Shown here: positions 42,666 through 51,937 of the stretch, piece by piece
Layout: every line of letters starts with the position of its first letter
How positions within the stretch are numbered: position 1 is the first letter of the stretch
Origin: UBA5336 sp964506685
Lineage (GTDB): Bacteria; Pseudomonadota; Alphaproteobacteria; Caulobacterales; Hyphomonadaceae
NCBI GenBank assembly: GCA_964506685.1
Contig: CAZDMQ010000008.1
Location: 7,132-71,131, forward strand
Reading direction: 5' to 3'
DNA length: 64,000 nucleotides
Program-made: the position numbers and the translations under genes
The notes under the pieces: generated by a model
Told to the model about the DNA's origin: nothing
The model's database searches: none
What the model saw: the letters and a program-made list of their open reading frames with translations, nothing else

Positions 42666-43466
42666 TCACACCGCCCAGCCGAAATGCAGCGCCGCGATCC
42701 CGCCGGAGAAATTCGTCACGCTCACCCCTCTGAAACCCGCCGCTTCGACCTCCGCCCGGAACGCAGCCTGGTCGGGAAAACTGCGGATCGATTCCACCAG
42801 GTAGCGATAGCTCGCCTCGTCGCCCGCGATCAGCCCGCCGAGCCGCGGGATCACCGCGAAACTGTAGCGGTCATAGGCCGCCTGCAGGAGCGGGGCCGTC
42901 ATCTGCGAGAATTCCAGCACGGCCAGCCGTCCGGCCGGCTTCAGCACCCTGCGGAACTCCGACAGCGCCGCGGCGCGGTCGACCACGTTGCGGATACCGA
43001 AGGCAATCGTCAGTGCATCCACGCTGCGATCGGGAAAGGGCAGGGCGGTCGCGTCGCCGCACACCCAGTCGAGCCTGCCCGGCAGGCCGGACATGTCCCG
43101 CCGCGCCCGGCCAGCGTCTAGCATGGCGTCATTGATGTCGCAGACAATCGCGCGGGCAGGCCGGTCCACGCCCCGCCGCTTCGCCACCCTGTCGGCGCGT
43201 TCCAGAAAGGCCCGGGCGAGGTCGCCCGTCCCGCCGGCCACATCGAGCAGGGTCTCGCCGGGCTGCGGATTCACCCGGGCCATGGTGTCATGTTTCCACA
43301 GCCGGTGGATGCCGGCTGACATGAGGTCGTTCATGAGGTCGTAGCGGCCCGACACCGAGCGGAATACGCCCTTGACCCGGCTCAGCTTTTCCTCAGGGGT
43401 CACCGTCTCGAAACCGAACGGGACCGCCGTTTGCTCTGTGTCAGCATCTTCCATGCACGGGACCAT
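42666..43466 (-). CDS. ubiE: UbiE, ubiquinone/menaquinone C-methyltransferase
   Basis: 266 aa. The UbiE hallmarks are VRGVFRSVSGRYDLMND-like text (VKGVFRSVSGRYDLMNDLMS), LLDVAGGTGDLARAF (SAM motif I) and IAFGIRNVVDRAAAL. It methylates the benzoquinol ring in ubiquinone synthesis. ATG 43466 or ATG 43454 could be the start; the shorter one still has the whole domain. It is divergent from mutM with only about 35 bp between, and ends 1 bp before ubiB, an arrangement common in alphaproteobacteria. Confidence 0.95.
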   Translation of the reverse strand: MVPCMEDADTEQTAVPFGFETVTPEEKLSRVKGVFRSVSGRYDLMNDLMSAGIHRLWKHDTMARVNPQPGETLLDVAGGTGDLARAFLERADRVAKRRGVDRPARAIVCDINDAMLDAGRARRDMSGLPGRLDWVCGDATALPFPDRSVDALTIAFGIRNVVDRAAALSEFRRVLKPAGRLAVLEFSQMTAPLLQAAYDRYSFAVIPRLGGLIAGDEASYRYLVESIRSFPDQAAFRAEVEAAGFRGVSVTNFSGGIAALHFGWAV

Positions 43467-43501
43467 AGTGGGCTTGCCTCAACAGGGCTATATGCAACGC
43501 C

Positions 43502-44347
43502 ATGCCTGAATTGCCCGAAGTCGAGACGGTTCGCCGCGGCCTTGCCCCGGTCATGGAAGGCCGGCGTGTGCTGAACCTCGTCGCCAACCGCCCGGACCTA
43601 CGCTTTCCCTTGCCAGACCGGTTCAGCCACCGGGTCACAGGCCAGACCATTCTTCGCCTCGGGCGGCAGGCGAAGTTCCTGCGTGCCGACCTGTCAGGTG
43701 GCGAAACGCTGATCATGCATCTCGGCATGTCCGGTCGGTTCGCGGTTGAAGGCCGGACCCTCGACATCTTCGTCCACGACACCGGCCGCGACCCGGCCCA
43801 TGACCATGTCGTCTTCGCCATGCAGGGCGGGGTGACCATCACCTATAACGATCCGCGCCGATTCGGCTTCATGGAGGTCTGGCCGACATCGGGGATGGCC
43901 GACTATCCCCGCCTCCGGTCCCTGGGGCCCGAGCCGCTGAGCAATGCCTTCCACGCCGACTATCTCGCGCGCGCACTGGCCGGCCGGCAGACCCCGGTCA
44001 AGGCCGCACTGCTCGACCAGAAGATCGTTGCCGGACTGGGCAACATCTATGTCTGCGAGGCGCTGTTCCGTGCCGGCATTTCCCCGCGTCGCAGGGCCGC
44101 AAGCATCGGGCCTGTTCGCGCCGGCCGGCTTGCCAGCGCGATCAACGCGGTGATCGCCGAGGCCATCGAGGCCGGCGGGTCCAGCCTGCGGGACTTCTCC
44201 GCCACCAATGGCGCGCTCGGATACTTTCAGCACAGTTTCCGCGTCTACGACCGCGAAAACAGCGCCTGTACAGCCTGTTCAACACCCGTTTCACGCATCA
44301 TCCAGGCCGGCCGGTCGACGTTCTTCTGCGGCCGCTGCCAGCGCTGA
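43502..44347 (+). CDS. mutM: Formamidopyrimidine-DNA glycosylase
   Basis: 281 aa. MutM removes 8-oxoguanine and ring-opened purines. It starts MPELPEVETVRRGL, where Pro2 is the nucleophile and Glu3 catalytic; the conserved Lys is in GRQAKFL. The helix-two-turns-helix shows ALLDQKIVAGLGNIY, and the C-terminal zinc finger is CTAC...CGRC with RSTFF between. All catalytic parts are intact. Confidence 0.96.
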   Translation: MPELPEVETVRRGLAPVMEGRRVLNLVANRPDLRFPLPDRFSHRVTGQTILRLGRQAKFLRADLSGGETLIMHLGMSGRFAVEGRTLDIFVHDTGRDPAHDHVVFAMQGGVTITYNDPRRFGFMEVWPTSGMADYPRLRSLGPEPLSNAFHADYLARALAGRQTPVKAALLDQKIVAGLGNIYVCEALFRAGISPRRRAASIGPVRAGRLASAINAVIAEAIEAGGSSLRDFSATNGALGYFQHSFRVYDRENSACTACSTPVSRIIQAGRSTFFCGRCQR

Positions 44348-44486
44348 GGCTGCGGCGAGAACCCTTCCTGCTGGTCTCGCGGTATCGGGGAAACAGGTCG
44401 AACCGGCCCGCCGGCTCGTCTATTGTTGCAGTTCCGAAACAAGATGCCCAGCGGGGAGCGCGCTGGCCAGCCCAAGGGGGATCCCC

Positions 44487-44849
44487 ATGCGTTCACTCGT
44501 GATGTCAGCCGCCAGCCTGCTTGCCCTTGCCGGCATGGCTGCCGCCCAGCCACTCGCCGGCGGGCCGCAAATGCTCGACTGCCGGCCCGCGGCCAGCGTC
44601 CAGACCGAGAAGGGCGTGAAGGTAACCCGCAGCTTCAGGGCACCCGATCGCGCGCCGGTGACCAGCATGGGCGGCTATCTGTGCTACGACGCCAGTGCCC
44701 GCCAGCCTCAGGGGCCGGCCCCGCAGGCGACCACTGCTCCGGCGCGAGAGCGGACCATCATCATTCTCGATGGCGGCCGCCATGGCTATGGCTATCCCGT
44801 CGGCACATCGCCGAACGTGCTCGGTGCCCCCCAGCCGCGGCGCTACTGA
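44487..44849 (+). CDS. Small secreted protein of unknown function
   Basis: 120 aa from ATG 44487, which has AAGGGGG seven bases upstream. A signal peptide (SLVMSAASLLALAGMAAA) is followed by a short mature part with two Cys (LDCRPA and YLCYDASA) likely joined by a disulfide, a Pro/Gln/Thr-rich stretch, and the end ERTIIILDGGRHGYGYPVG. No family recognised. It stands between mutM and coaBC on the same strand. Confidence 0.7.
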   Translation: MRSLVMSAASLLALAGMAAAQPLAGGPQMLDCRPAASVQTEKGVKVTRSFRAPDRAPVTSMGGYLCYDASARQPQGPAPQATTAPARERTIIILDGGRHGYGYPVGTSPNVLGAPQPRRY

Positions 44850-44946
44850 TCCCGATACCTGCGTTTTTGCCCCTGCCGGCGTCGTTTTCGCAACATTTGC
44901 GTGATCTAAGGGTGCACTCAGCCTGCAGGAAGCCCATCTCGATCCC

Positions 44947-46200
44947 ATGTCGTCGCGCATCCTCCTGATTATCGGTGGCGGCATCGCCGCCTACAAGTCG
45001 CTGGAGCTGATCCGGCTGCTGGCGAGGCGTGGACTGTCCAGCCGCTGCATCGTGACACGCGGCGGCAGCCAGTTCGTTACCCCGTTGTCGGTCTCGGCGC
45101 TGAGCGGTGAGAAGGTCTTCACCGATCTGTTCGACCTCACCGACGAGGCCGAGATGGGCCATATCGAGCTCTCCCGCTCGGCCGATCTCGTCGTCGTCTG
45201 CCCGGCCACTGCGGACCTCATCGCCAAGGCGGCCAATGGCCATGCCGACGATCTGGCCACCACCGCCCTGCTCGCAACAGACAAGCCTGTGCTGATGGCG
45301 CCGGCGATGAATGTGCGCATGTGGCTGCACCCCGCGGTGCAGCGCAATGTCGCCCGTCTCCGGGATGACGGGGTCACGGTGCTGGAGCCCGATGAAGGGG
45401 CAATGGCCTGTGGGGAGTTCGGCCCCGGTCGCCTGCCCGAGGTCGCTGCCATTGCCGACGCCATCGAAGCGGCCCTTGCGGCGCCTGCTGCCAGCCCGGT
45501 GACTGGCCGCCTCCGGGGGCGCCATGCCATTGTTACCGCCGGGCCGACGCGCGAGCCGCTCGATCCGGTACGGTTTCTGTCGAACCACTCGTCGGGCCGG
45601 CAGGGCTATGCGATTGCCGGGGCGCTGGCCGCCGAGGGCACGCGCGTTACCCTCGTTTCGGGACCGGTCAGCCTCGCTCCGCCCGCCGGCGTCGATTGCG
45701 TCCCTGTGGAGACCGCCCGCGAGATGCTCAAGGCCTGTGAGGCGGCACTGCCGGCCGACCTCTTCGTCGCCGTCGCCGCGGTGGCGGACTGGAGACCGGC
45801 CAGCACGGCCAGCCGCAAGCTCAAGCTCAAGGGCGGAGGCAAGGATGCGTCGGCGCCCCTTCTGAACCTCACCGAAAACCCCGACATCCTTGCCACCATC
45901 GCGCGAAAACGGAAGCGAAGACCAGCGCTGGTCGTCGGTTTCGCAGCCGAAACCCACGATGTCGACGCGTTGGCCGAGGCCAAGCGCAAGCGCAAGGGGT
46001 GCGACTGGATCGTGGCCAATGATGTCTCGGGCGATGTCATGGGCGGGACCGAGAATGAGATCCTGTTACTCCGGGAAACCGGTGGCGAGCGCTGGCCGCG
46101 CATGGGCAAGGAGGCCGTAGCGCGTCGCCTTGCTGCCGCCATCGCAGACCATTTCGCAACCGCTGCGGAGGCCGGTGCGACCTCCCGGCAGGCGGGCTGA
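44947..46200 (+). CDS. coaBC: Bifunctional phosphopantothenoylcysteine decarboxylase / phosphopantothenate-cysteine ligase
   Basis: 417 aa. It performs two steps of coenzyme A synthesis. The CoaC flavoprotein half shows ILLIIGGGIAAYKSLELIRL, VVCPATADLIAK and the substrate motif APAMNVRMW. The CoaB half shows ITAGPTRE-type text (VTAGPTREPLDPVRFLSNHS), SSGRQGYAIA, VAAVADWRP and VGFAAETHD. The length fits the fused enzyme. It is convergent to the next gene, 2 bp apart. Confidence 0.95.
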   Translation: MSSRILLIIGGGIAAYKSLELIRLLARRGLSSRCIVTRGGSQFVTPLSVSALSGEKVFTDLFDLTDEAEMGHIELSRSADLVVVCPATADLIAKAANGHADDLATTALLATDKPVLMAPAMNVRMWLHPAVQRNVARLRDDGVTVLEPDEGAMACGEFGPGRLPEVAAIADAIEAALAAPAASPVTGRLRGRHAIVTAGPTREPLDPVRFLSNHSSGRQGYAIAGALAAEGTRVTLVSGPVSLAPPAGVDCVPVETAREMLKACEAALPADLFVAVAAVADWRPASTASRKLKLKGGGKDASAPLLNLTENPDILATIARKRKRRPALVVGFAAETHDVDALAEAKRKRKGCDWIVANDVSGDVMGGTENEILLLRETGGERWPRMGKEAVARRLAAAIADHFATAAEAGATSRQAG

Positions 46201-46202
46201 GC

Positions 46203-47867
46203 CTACTCGCCGGCGGGTGTGCCAAGGATCAGCCGGCCATCGATCGTCGTGATCAGCATCCGCCCCAGCGGGCCGGGCGAGACATCTGTGACCGAGCGCT
46301 GGCCGAGATTGAAGCGCAGCGTCACCGGTCCGTCCGGATCGAGGGCGCGGAAGGTCTCTGCATCCAGCGGGGTCGCATCCGGGATCTGGTCGAGCTGGAC
46401 CGTCCAGACATTGCCCGAGATGAAATCGCCGAAGACATAGTAGAGTTCATCTTCCGGCCCGCCGAATAACGGGGTGACATAGCCCCCCGTGATCGAATTG
46501 CCCTCGCCGTCGCCGAGGCCGTGCGGATATTCAAAGACGGGGAAGATAAGACCCGTCCTATCCCCGCCCTCGAACGCCAGCAGGCCTTCGTACAGGGGCC
46601 AGCCGAAATTCGCCCCGCCATCGCCGAGCGTCAGCCGGTTGACCTCCTCGCGCGCGCCCTGGCCGACATCGGCGATGTAGAGCGCCTCGGTGATCGGATC
46701 CCAGAAGCTGCGATAGGGGTTGCGCAGCCCCTTGGCGAAGACCTCAGGATCGCCGTTCACACCGTCGGCAAAGGGATTGTCCGGCGGGATGCGGTAGTTC
46801 CGGTTCGGATCGTTCGGGAAGCCGTCGCCGCTGGTTACATCCAGCCGCAGGACCGAGCCGAGCAGACGGAAAGGGTCCTGGGCGTTGGCGGTGGCCGATC
46901 CGCCGCCATCGCCGAGCGGGACCAGCAGCGTGCCGTCACCGGCAAAGCCGATCCAGCCTGCATTGTGGTTCGCAAAGGGCTGCGGCACGCGGAGGATCAG
47001 CTCCGCGGTGGAGGGGTCGATCTGGTCGGTCCGGTTCGTGAACATGCGATAGCGGCGGATCTCGGTCGCCCCGCTCAGATTGGTGAGATTGACGTAAAGC
47101 GTGCGATCTGCCGCGAAATTCGGTGAGAAGGCGAGCCCGAGAAGCCCGCGCTCGCTATCGGTACTGACTGCGCCCGACAGATCCAGTGCGATCGTCGTTA
47201 CCGGGTCGCCGGGCTGGGCATCTCCCGGGCGAAACCGGATCAGCCCGCCCTTTTCAAGGATCAGCAGCGCGCCGAGTTCGTCCTCGGGCCGGACGGCATC
47301 GGGAATGCGCACCGCCTGCACCGATTGGCTGAGCCCGCTGGCGAGGGTGACCGGTTCGAGGTCCGGATAATCCACATCGCTCACCCGCAGCAGGAGGGAT
47401 TTCGAGACACTGGCAGCGCCATCGCTCACCGTCACCGACACCTCATAGGCATTGTCGACATCAGCATCGGCCGGGGCCTCGAAGTCGAAGGCTGCCACCG
47501 GGACCAGGCTGAGCCGGACCGTGTTGCCATCCACCGTCTGCGCGCCGAAGCCGAACAGGGCGGCATCATCGCCGGCAGTCTCGAAGACCAGCGTGTCGCC
47601 ATCGGCATCGCTGGCCTCGATCATGACCGCGACCGGGTCCAGGCCTTCAGCAACGGTGACATCCTGCTCGAAAACGATTTCGGGCGCCGAGTTCGGCGGC
47701 GGCGTGGGGGTGGGTGTTGGCGTCGGAGTCGGTGTCGGCGCTGGCGCCGGCGTCGGTGACGGCGTTGGCGCCGGAACCGGCGTGTCATTGCTCCCGACGC
47801 CACCCCCGCCGCTGCAACCGGCGATCAGGAGACTGGCGGCCAGTGCGGTCAGTCCTGCGCGTCCCAT
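46203..47867 (-). CDS. PQQ-dependent sugar dehydrogenase-like lipoprotein
   Basis: 554 aa from ATG 47867, with lipobox LIAGC near residue 19. After it comes a Pro-Thr linker of about 30 residues, then a cadherin-like beta domain (AVMIEASDADGDTLVFETAG, DNAYEVSVTVSDG), then a six-bladed propeller of the soluble aldose/glucose dehydrogenase type: RGLLGLAFSPNF, NHNAGWIGFAGDGTLLVPLG (with the catalytic-type His), KGLRNPYRSFWDP, ADVGQGAREEVN and FGWPLYEG. It would oxidise sugars or related compounds in the periplasm or on the surface using PQQ. The actual cofactor and substrate are unproven; no pqq genes are in the window. Confidence 0.85.
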   Translation of the reverse strand: MGRAGLTALAASLLIAGCSGGGGVGSNDTPVPAPTPSPTPAPAPTPTPTPTPTPTPPPNSAPEIVFEQDVTVAEGLDPVAVMIEASDADGDTLVFETAGDDAALFGFGAQTVDGNTVRLSLVPVAAFDFEAPADADVDNAYEVSVTVSDGAASVSKSLLLRVSDVDYPDLEPVTLASGLSQSVQAVRIPDAVRPEDELGALLILEKGGLIRFRPGDAQPGDPVTTIALDLSGAVSTDSERGLLGLAFSPNFAADRTLYVNLTNLSGATEIRRYRMFTNRTDQIDPSTAELILRVPQPFANHNAGWIGFAGDGTLLVPLGDGGGSATANAQDPFRLLGSVLRLDVTSGDGFPNDPNRNYRIPPDNPFADGVNGDPEVFAKGLRNPYRSFWDPITEALYIADVGQGAREEVNRLTLGDGGANFGWPLYEGLLAFEGGDRTGLIFPVFEYPHGLGDGEGNSITGGYVTPLFGGPEDELYYVFGDFISGNVWTVQLDQIPDATPLDAETFRALDPDGPVTLRFNLGQRSVTDVSPGPLGRMLITTIDGRLILGTPAGE

Positions 47868-48065
47868 GTCCGTCTCACCCTTCTCTCCGCGTCCCTGTGG
47901 GAAACATCGAACAGAAAGGGCTCGCGTGGTCAATGAAACTCGCGTTCAGGTAGACCCGGCACTCGTGACCCGGTGCCCAGGCCGTCCGGCCCGGACCCGT
48001 TCGGGCCGTGTGCATCGGGCGTCGCGGTCGCTCCGCCCGATGCCAGTTCCCGGCGGCCGCGTCGC

Positions 48066-48977
48066 CTACTCCATGCCGATCGGCGAGAGCAATTCCGGCG
48101 CGGTCACAAGCTGACGGACGCCATAGGAACCGGTTTCGTTGAACACATTGCCGCTCTCGGCCCAGGCGTGCAGAGAGTTGATGTCCAGCTTCGTGCATTG
48201 CGGGCGCACCGACCAGGTCACCTGAGCCGGCGAGCAGGTCGACTGGTCAAAGATCGGCCCCGTTGTCGAGCCGCGGAAGATGACCGGCGCGCCGGTATCG
48301 GCGGGGATCATCCTGGCCTGATGGCGGCCGTCGACAACATTGCCGCCATACGCCATGTCCATGAAATCGAGCGCTTCGGGATCTTTCACCACGAGGAAGG
48401 TCTGCGCCTCCACCCGCAGCAGCGGATCAGTGCAGTCCTCCGGGACGCACGCGCCAAGGCCCTCTCCCGGCGCTGCGTCGCAGCTGGTGTGTACCCAGTG
48501 CACCTCGATCGTCTGGCCAGGCACCACGCCCTGAAAGGCGCCCGGCGCGGGCGTCAGTTCGGCCTCTGTCAGCTTCGGCGTCTCATTGCAGGCATAGCCG
48601 CCATCATCGGTCGCGCCGACGAACAGGCTGAAGCCGGGGCCCTTGTGCTCGGCATTGGTGTGCGTGTGGATATTGCAGAGATTCATTTCCGACGGGGCCG
48701 GCGCCATCGGGAACGTCACGGTGTTCAGCCCGACCGGGTTGGTGATATCGCGCGGGGTTTGCGGGCCGGCATCGAGGCAAAGGCCAGCCGGCTCCGCAGT
48801 GTCCGCCGTAGCGACGGCGGCGGTTTCCGCATCGTCCGCAACCGCCTCCGCCACGTCGACCGCTGTCTCTGCGACGGTCTCCGGCGCAGCGGTCACAGGG
48901 GCTTCGGCTTCGTCCGGGCTGACCGCCTTGCATGCAGCGACCAGTGCAAGGGCGGAAACGGCAACAAGCATTCTCAT
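48066..48977 (-). CDS. Delta-class carbonic anhydrase-like lipoprotein
   Basis: 303 aa from ATG 48977, with signal LVAVSALALVAAC (lipobox). An Ala/Glu/Thr-rich linker precedes the domain. The domain carries NLCNIHTHTNAEHKGPGFSL and TIEVHWVHTSCD. These match the arrangement of zinc-binding His and gatekeeper Glu in carbonic anhydrases (HxH, then EH, then a later H) and fit the delta-class family first known from diatoms and also annotated in bacteria. Several Cys suggest disulfides. It would hydrate CO2 in the periplasm or at the cell surface. It has its own 146-bp upstream region with an AT-rich stretch. Confidence 0.8.
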   Translation of the reverse strand: MRMLVAVSALALVAACKAVSPDEAEAPVTAAPETVAETAVDVAEAVADDAETAAVATADTAEPAGLCLDAGPQTPRDITNPVGLNTVTFPMAPAPSEMNLCNIHTHTNAEHKGPGFSLFVGATDDGGYACNETPKLTEAELTPAPGAFQGVVPGQTIEVHWVHTSCDAAPGEGLGACVPEDCTDPLLRVEAQTFLVVKDPEALDFMDMAYGGNVVDGRHQARMIPADTGAPVIFRGSTTGPIFDQSTCSPAQVTWSVRPQCTKLDINSLHAWAESGNVFNETGSYGVRQLVTAPELLSPIGME

Positions 48978-49123
48978 TCTGGGATCCCTCTCTCTATACC
49001 CTTCGTCTATTTGGGTACCCTCCGGCGGATCAAAAGACAGAATCCAGCCCCTGTTATGCAATATTGTTACACAATCTTTCGCCCTGAGGGCGGGCGCCGC
49101 GCGGACATACTGCGCTGCAGCGC

Positions 49124-49852
49124 TCAGGCGGCCGCCAGGGCCGCCTTCTGCAGCGCGAACAGTTCCCCGCACCCCTTTTCGGCCAGCACCAGCAGCGTCT
49201 CCAGCTCGGTCCGGGTCATCGGCCGTTCCTCGCCGGTCCCCTGCACCTCGATGAAGCCGCCATCGGAGCTCATCACCACGTTCATGTCGCCCTCCCCGCC
49301 CGAGTCCTCGGGATAATCCAGGTCAAGTACGGGCGTGTCCTTGTAGAGGCCGACGGAGATCGCTGCGGCCTGCTTCAGTATGGGATCCTTCGCGATCACG
49401 CCCTCGGTCCTGAGGTACCGGCAGGCCATCGCCAGCGCCACGAAGCCGCCGGTGATCGCCGCCGTGCGGGTGCCGCCATCGGCCTGCAGCACGTCGCAAT
49501 CGATCGTGACCTGGTTCTCGCCCAGCGCCGGAAGATCGACAACAGAGCGCAGCGAGCGCCCGATCAGGCGCTGGATCTCCTGGGTCCGGCCCGACTGCTT
49601 GCCACGGGCCGCCTCGCGCTGGCCGCGTGTATGCGTCGCGCGCGGCAGCATGCCATACTCGCCCGTCACCCAGCCCTTGCCCTGCCCACGCAGAAAGGGC
49701 GGCACGCTGTCCTGCCAGCTGGCCGTGCACAGCACATGGGTGTGGCCGAATTTCGCAAGGCACGACCCCTCGGCATAGCGGGTCACCCCGGTCTCCAGGG
49801 TGATCTCGCGAAGCGCATCAGCGGGGCGGCCGGACGGACGGGCAAAGGACAT
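49124..49852 (-). CDS. rph: Ribonuclease PH
   Basis: 242 aa. RNase PH trims tRNA 3' ends by phosphorolysis. It shows RPSGRPADALREITLETG at the start, CTASWQDSVPPFLRG, RSLRSVVDLPALGENQVTID (phosphate and RNA binding) and LQADGGTRTAAITGG. The length is canonical. A perfect palindrome GCGCTGCAGCGC abuts its stop codon. Confidence 0.96.
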   Translation of the reverse strand: MSFARPSGRPADALREITLETGVTRYAEGSCLAKFGHTHVLCTASWQDSVPPFLRGQGKGWVTGEYGMLPRATHTRGQREAARGKQSGRTQEIQRLIGRSLRSVVDLPALGENQVTIDCDVLQADGGTRTAAITGGFVALAMACRYLRTEGVIAKDPILKQAAAISVGLYKDTPVLDLDYPEDSGGEGDMNVVMSSDGGFIEVQGTGEERPMTRTELETLLVLAEKGCGELFALQKAALAAA

Positions 49853-49924
49853 GGGTCGTTTCTCTCAGCAGCGAAGCGGCGACCCATGGCGGATTTGATC
49901 CGGCGAGTCCATGCGCGCGCCCGG

Positions 49925-50677
49925 CTATCCGGCGAGCCGTTCCATCTCCGCATCCGAGAGTTCGGAATTGTCATAGACATTCTGCACGTCATCAAGCTCG
50001 TCCAGCACGTCGAGGAGCTTCATCAGCGTGTCAGCGGCGTCACCCTCCACTGGCACCAGGGTCTGGGGCCGCCAGACGAGCCTTGTCGACTTCGCCTCGA
50101 CCTCCGGCCAGGTGGTATCAAGTGCGCCGGCGACCGCCTGCAGGTCTTCCCGCGCGGTGTAGATGCAATAGGTATCGCCATCCTTTTCGACATCCTCGGC
50201 GCCGGCTTCGATGGCCGCTTCCATCACCGTTTCCTCGTCGCCGATCACGGCCGCGTAGATGATCTCGCCGACCTGATCGAAGCCGAAGGAGACCGAGCCC
50301 GTCTCCCCGAGATTGCCGCCATTCTTGGAGAAGGCCGAGCGGATCTCGCTGGCTGCGCGGTTGCGGTTGTCCGTCGAGGCCTCGACAATGATGCCGACCC
50401 CGCCGGGCCCGAAGCCCTCGTAGCGAATGTCCTCATAAGCGTCGCCGCCGCCGCCGGCCCCCTTGTCGATGGCACGCTTGATATTGTCCTTGGGCATGGA
50501 TTCGCCCTTGGCATTCTTGACCGCGAGCCTGAGGCGCGGATTGGCATCCGGATCGGGGCCGCCCAGCTTGGCGGCGATCGTGATCTCCTTGGACAGGCGG
50601 GAGAACAGGACCGCGCGCTTCTTGTCCTGTGCGCCCTTGCGATGCTGGATGTTCGCCCATTTGCTGTGGCCGGCCAT
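49925..50677 (-). CDS. YebC/PmpR family protein
   Basis: 250 aa. The start MAGHSKWANIQHRKGAQDKK is characteristic, followed by the acidic and Gly-rich ESMPKDNIKRAIDKGAGG. Members act as transcription regulators or, as shown for some, as helpers of ribosomes at proline stretches. The C-terminal acidic end (DELDDVQNVYDNSELS) is typical. It is followed by rph on the same strand after 72 bp. Confidence 0.95.
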   Translation of the reverse strand: MAGHSKWANIQHRKGAQDKKRAVLFSRLSKEITIAAKLGGPDPDANPRLRLAVKNAKGESMPKDNIKRAIDKGAGGGGDAYEDIRYEGFGPGGVGIIVEASTDNRNRAASEIRSAFSKNGGNLGETGSVSFGFDQVGEIIYAAVIGDEETVMEAAIEAGAEDVEKDGDTYCIYTAREDLQAVAGALDTTWPEVEAKSTRLVWRPQTLVPVEGDAADTLMKLLDVLDELDDVQNVYDNSELSDAEMERLAG

Positions 50678-50838
50678 GCGGGACCTCTTCTTTGGGGTGT
50701 CGGATCGATCGCTCTGGATAGACGATCAAAGCCCACCCGTGAAGCCGCAAGCCGGGCCTGGCTGAATGGCGGCGGAAAACCCGTTTCGGCGCGACCTGCC
50801 GGAACTCACGCGCGGCTCCGGTGTCTGTGACCGGTCCC

Positions 50839-51702
50839 CTACCCGTTCACCACGTCGTGAAGTTGTTTCAGCGTCGCGAGCAGCGGCTCGGCGGCGTCCA
50901 GGGGCAGACAGCTCGGCCCGTCGCACAGCGCCTTGTCCGGCTCGGGATGAAATTCCAGGAACACGCCATCCGCCCCTGCTGCCACGGCCGCCTTCGCAAT
51001 CACCGCCACGCCGTCGCGGCGTCCACCGGTCGACCCGCCGCCGGTCCTCGGATCGGCACCTGGCAACTGCACGGCATGGGTGGCGTCGATCGTCACCGGC
51101 ACGCCCAGCGCCTTCATGGCCGGAATGCCGAGCATGTCCACGACGAGATTGTTGTAGCCGAAACTCGAGCCGCGCTCACACAGGATGGTCGGGTTCACCG
51201 CGTCGGGGCCGATCGCTTCGCCGACCTTGGCGACGATATTCTTCGCGTCCCAGGGGGCGATGAACTGCGCCTTCTTCACGTGTAGCCAGCCGCCCCGGGC
51301 GGATGCGGCCCGGGCGCCGGCCACGACAAGATCGGTCTGGCGGCAGAGAAAGGCTGGTACCTGGATGATCTCGCAGACCTCGGCCACCGGTTCGGCCTGC
51401 TCGACCGTGTGATAATCGGTCACCAGCGACACGCCGAATTCGGTCTTCACATCGGCGAGAATCTTGAGCCCCTGCTCGAGGCCCGGTCCGCGATAGGACG
51501 TGATGGACGACCTGTTTGCCTTGTCGAAGCTCGCCTTGAACACGAAGGGCAGGCCAAGCCGCTCACAGACGCTCTTCAGATGCTCGCAGACCCGCAGCGC
51601 CAGCTCGCGGCTTTCCAGAACGTTGAGACCGGCCATGACAAGCAGGGGCTGTCCGCTCCCGATGCCGAAACCGTGGCCTGGAAGGTCAAGTTTCACGGGC
51701 AT
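50839..51702 (-). CDS. kdsA: 3-deoxy-8-phosphooctulonate synthase
   Basis: 287 aa from ATG 51702. KdsA condenses phosphoenolpyruvate with arabinose 5-phosphate for the Kdo of lipopolysaccharide. Seen: FKASFDKANRSS (PEP-binding), GVSLVTDYHTVEQ, IIQVPAFLCRQTDL, RGSSFGYNNLVVDM, DATHAVQLPG and FLEFHPEPDKALCDGP. The alternative upstream start at 51732 adds ten residues without resemblance. It confirms a Gram-negative LPS producer. Confidence 0.95.
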   Translation of the reverse strand: MPVKLDLPGHGFGIGSGQPLLVMAGLNVLESRELALRVCEHLKSVCERLGLPFVFKASFDKANRSSITSYRGPGLEQGLKILADVKTEFGVSLVTDYHTVEQAEPVAEVCEIIQVPAFLCRQTDLVVAGARAASARGGWLHVKKAQFIAPWDAKNIVAKVGEAIGPDAVNPTILCERGSSFGYNNLVVDMLGIPAMKALGVPVTIDATHAVQLPGADPRTGGGSTGGRRDGVAVIAKAAVAAGADGVFLEFHPEPDKALCDGPSCLPLDAAEPLLATLKQLHDVVNG

Positions 51703-51819
51703 CTGCGACCACTCCCTCGGGGCGCCGGCCATTCCGGTTCCCCGTCACATCATCACCTGTTCATGAATAAGTTAGCACCGTACCCCATATCCGGAGCAGG
51801 GGCGATGAGCCGGGCGGGA

Positions 51820-51895
<76 letters not shown>

Positions 51896-51937
51896 GCCGC
51901 CAGGGAGCCAACTGCTTACTGGCGGTGCGTCGCCAGA

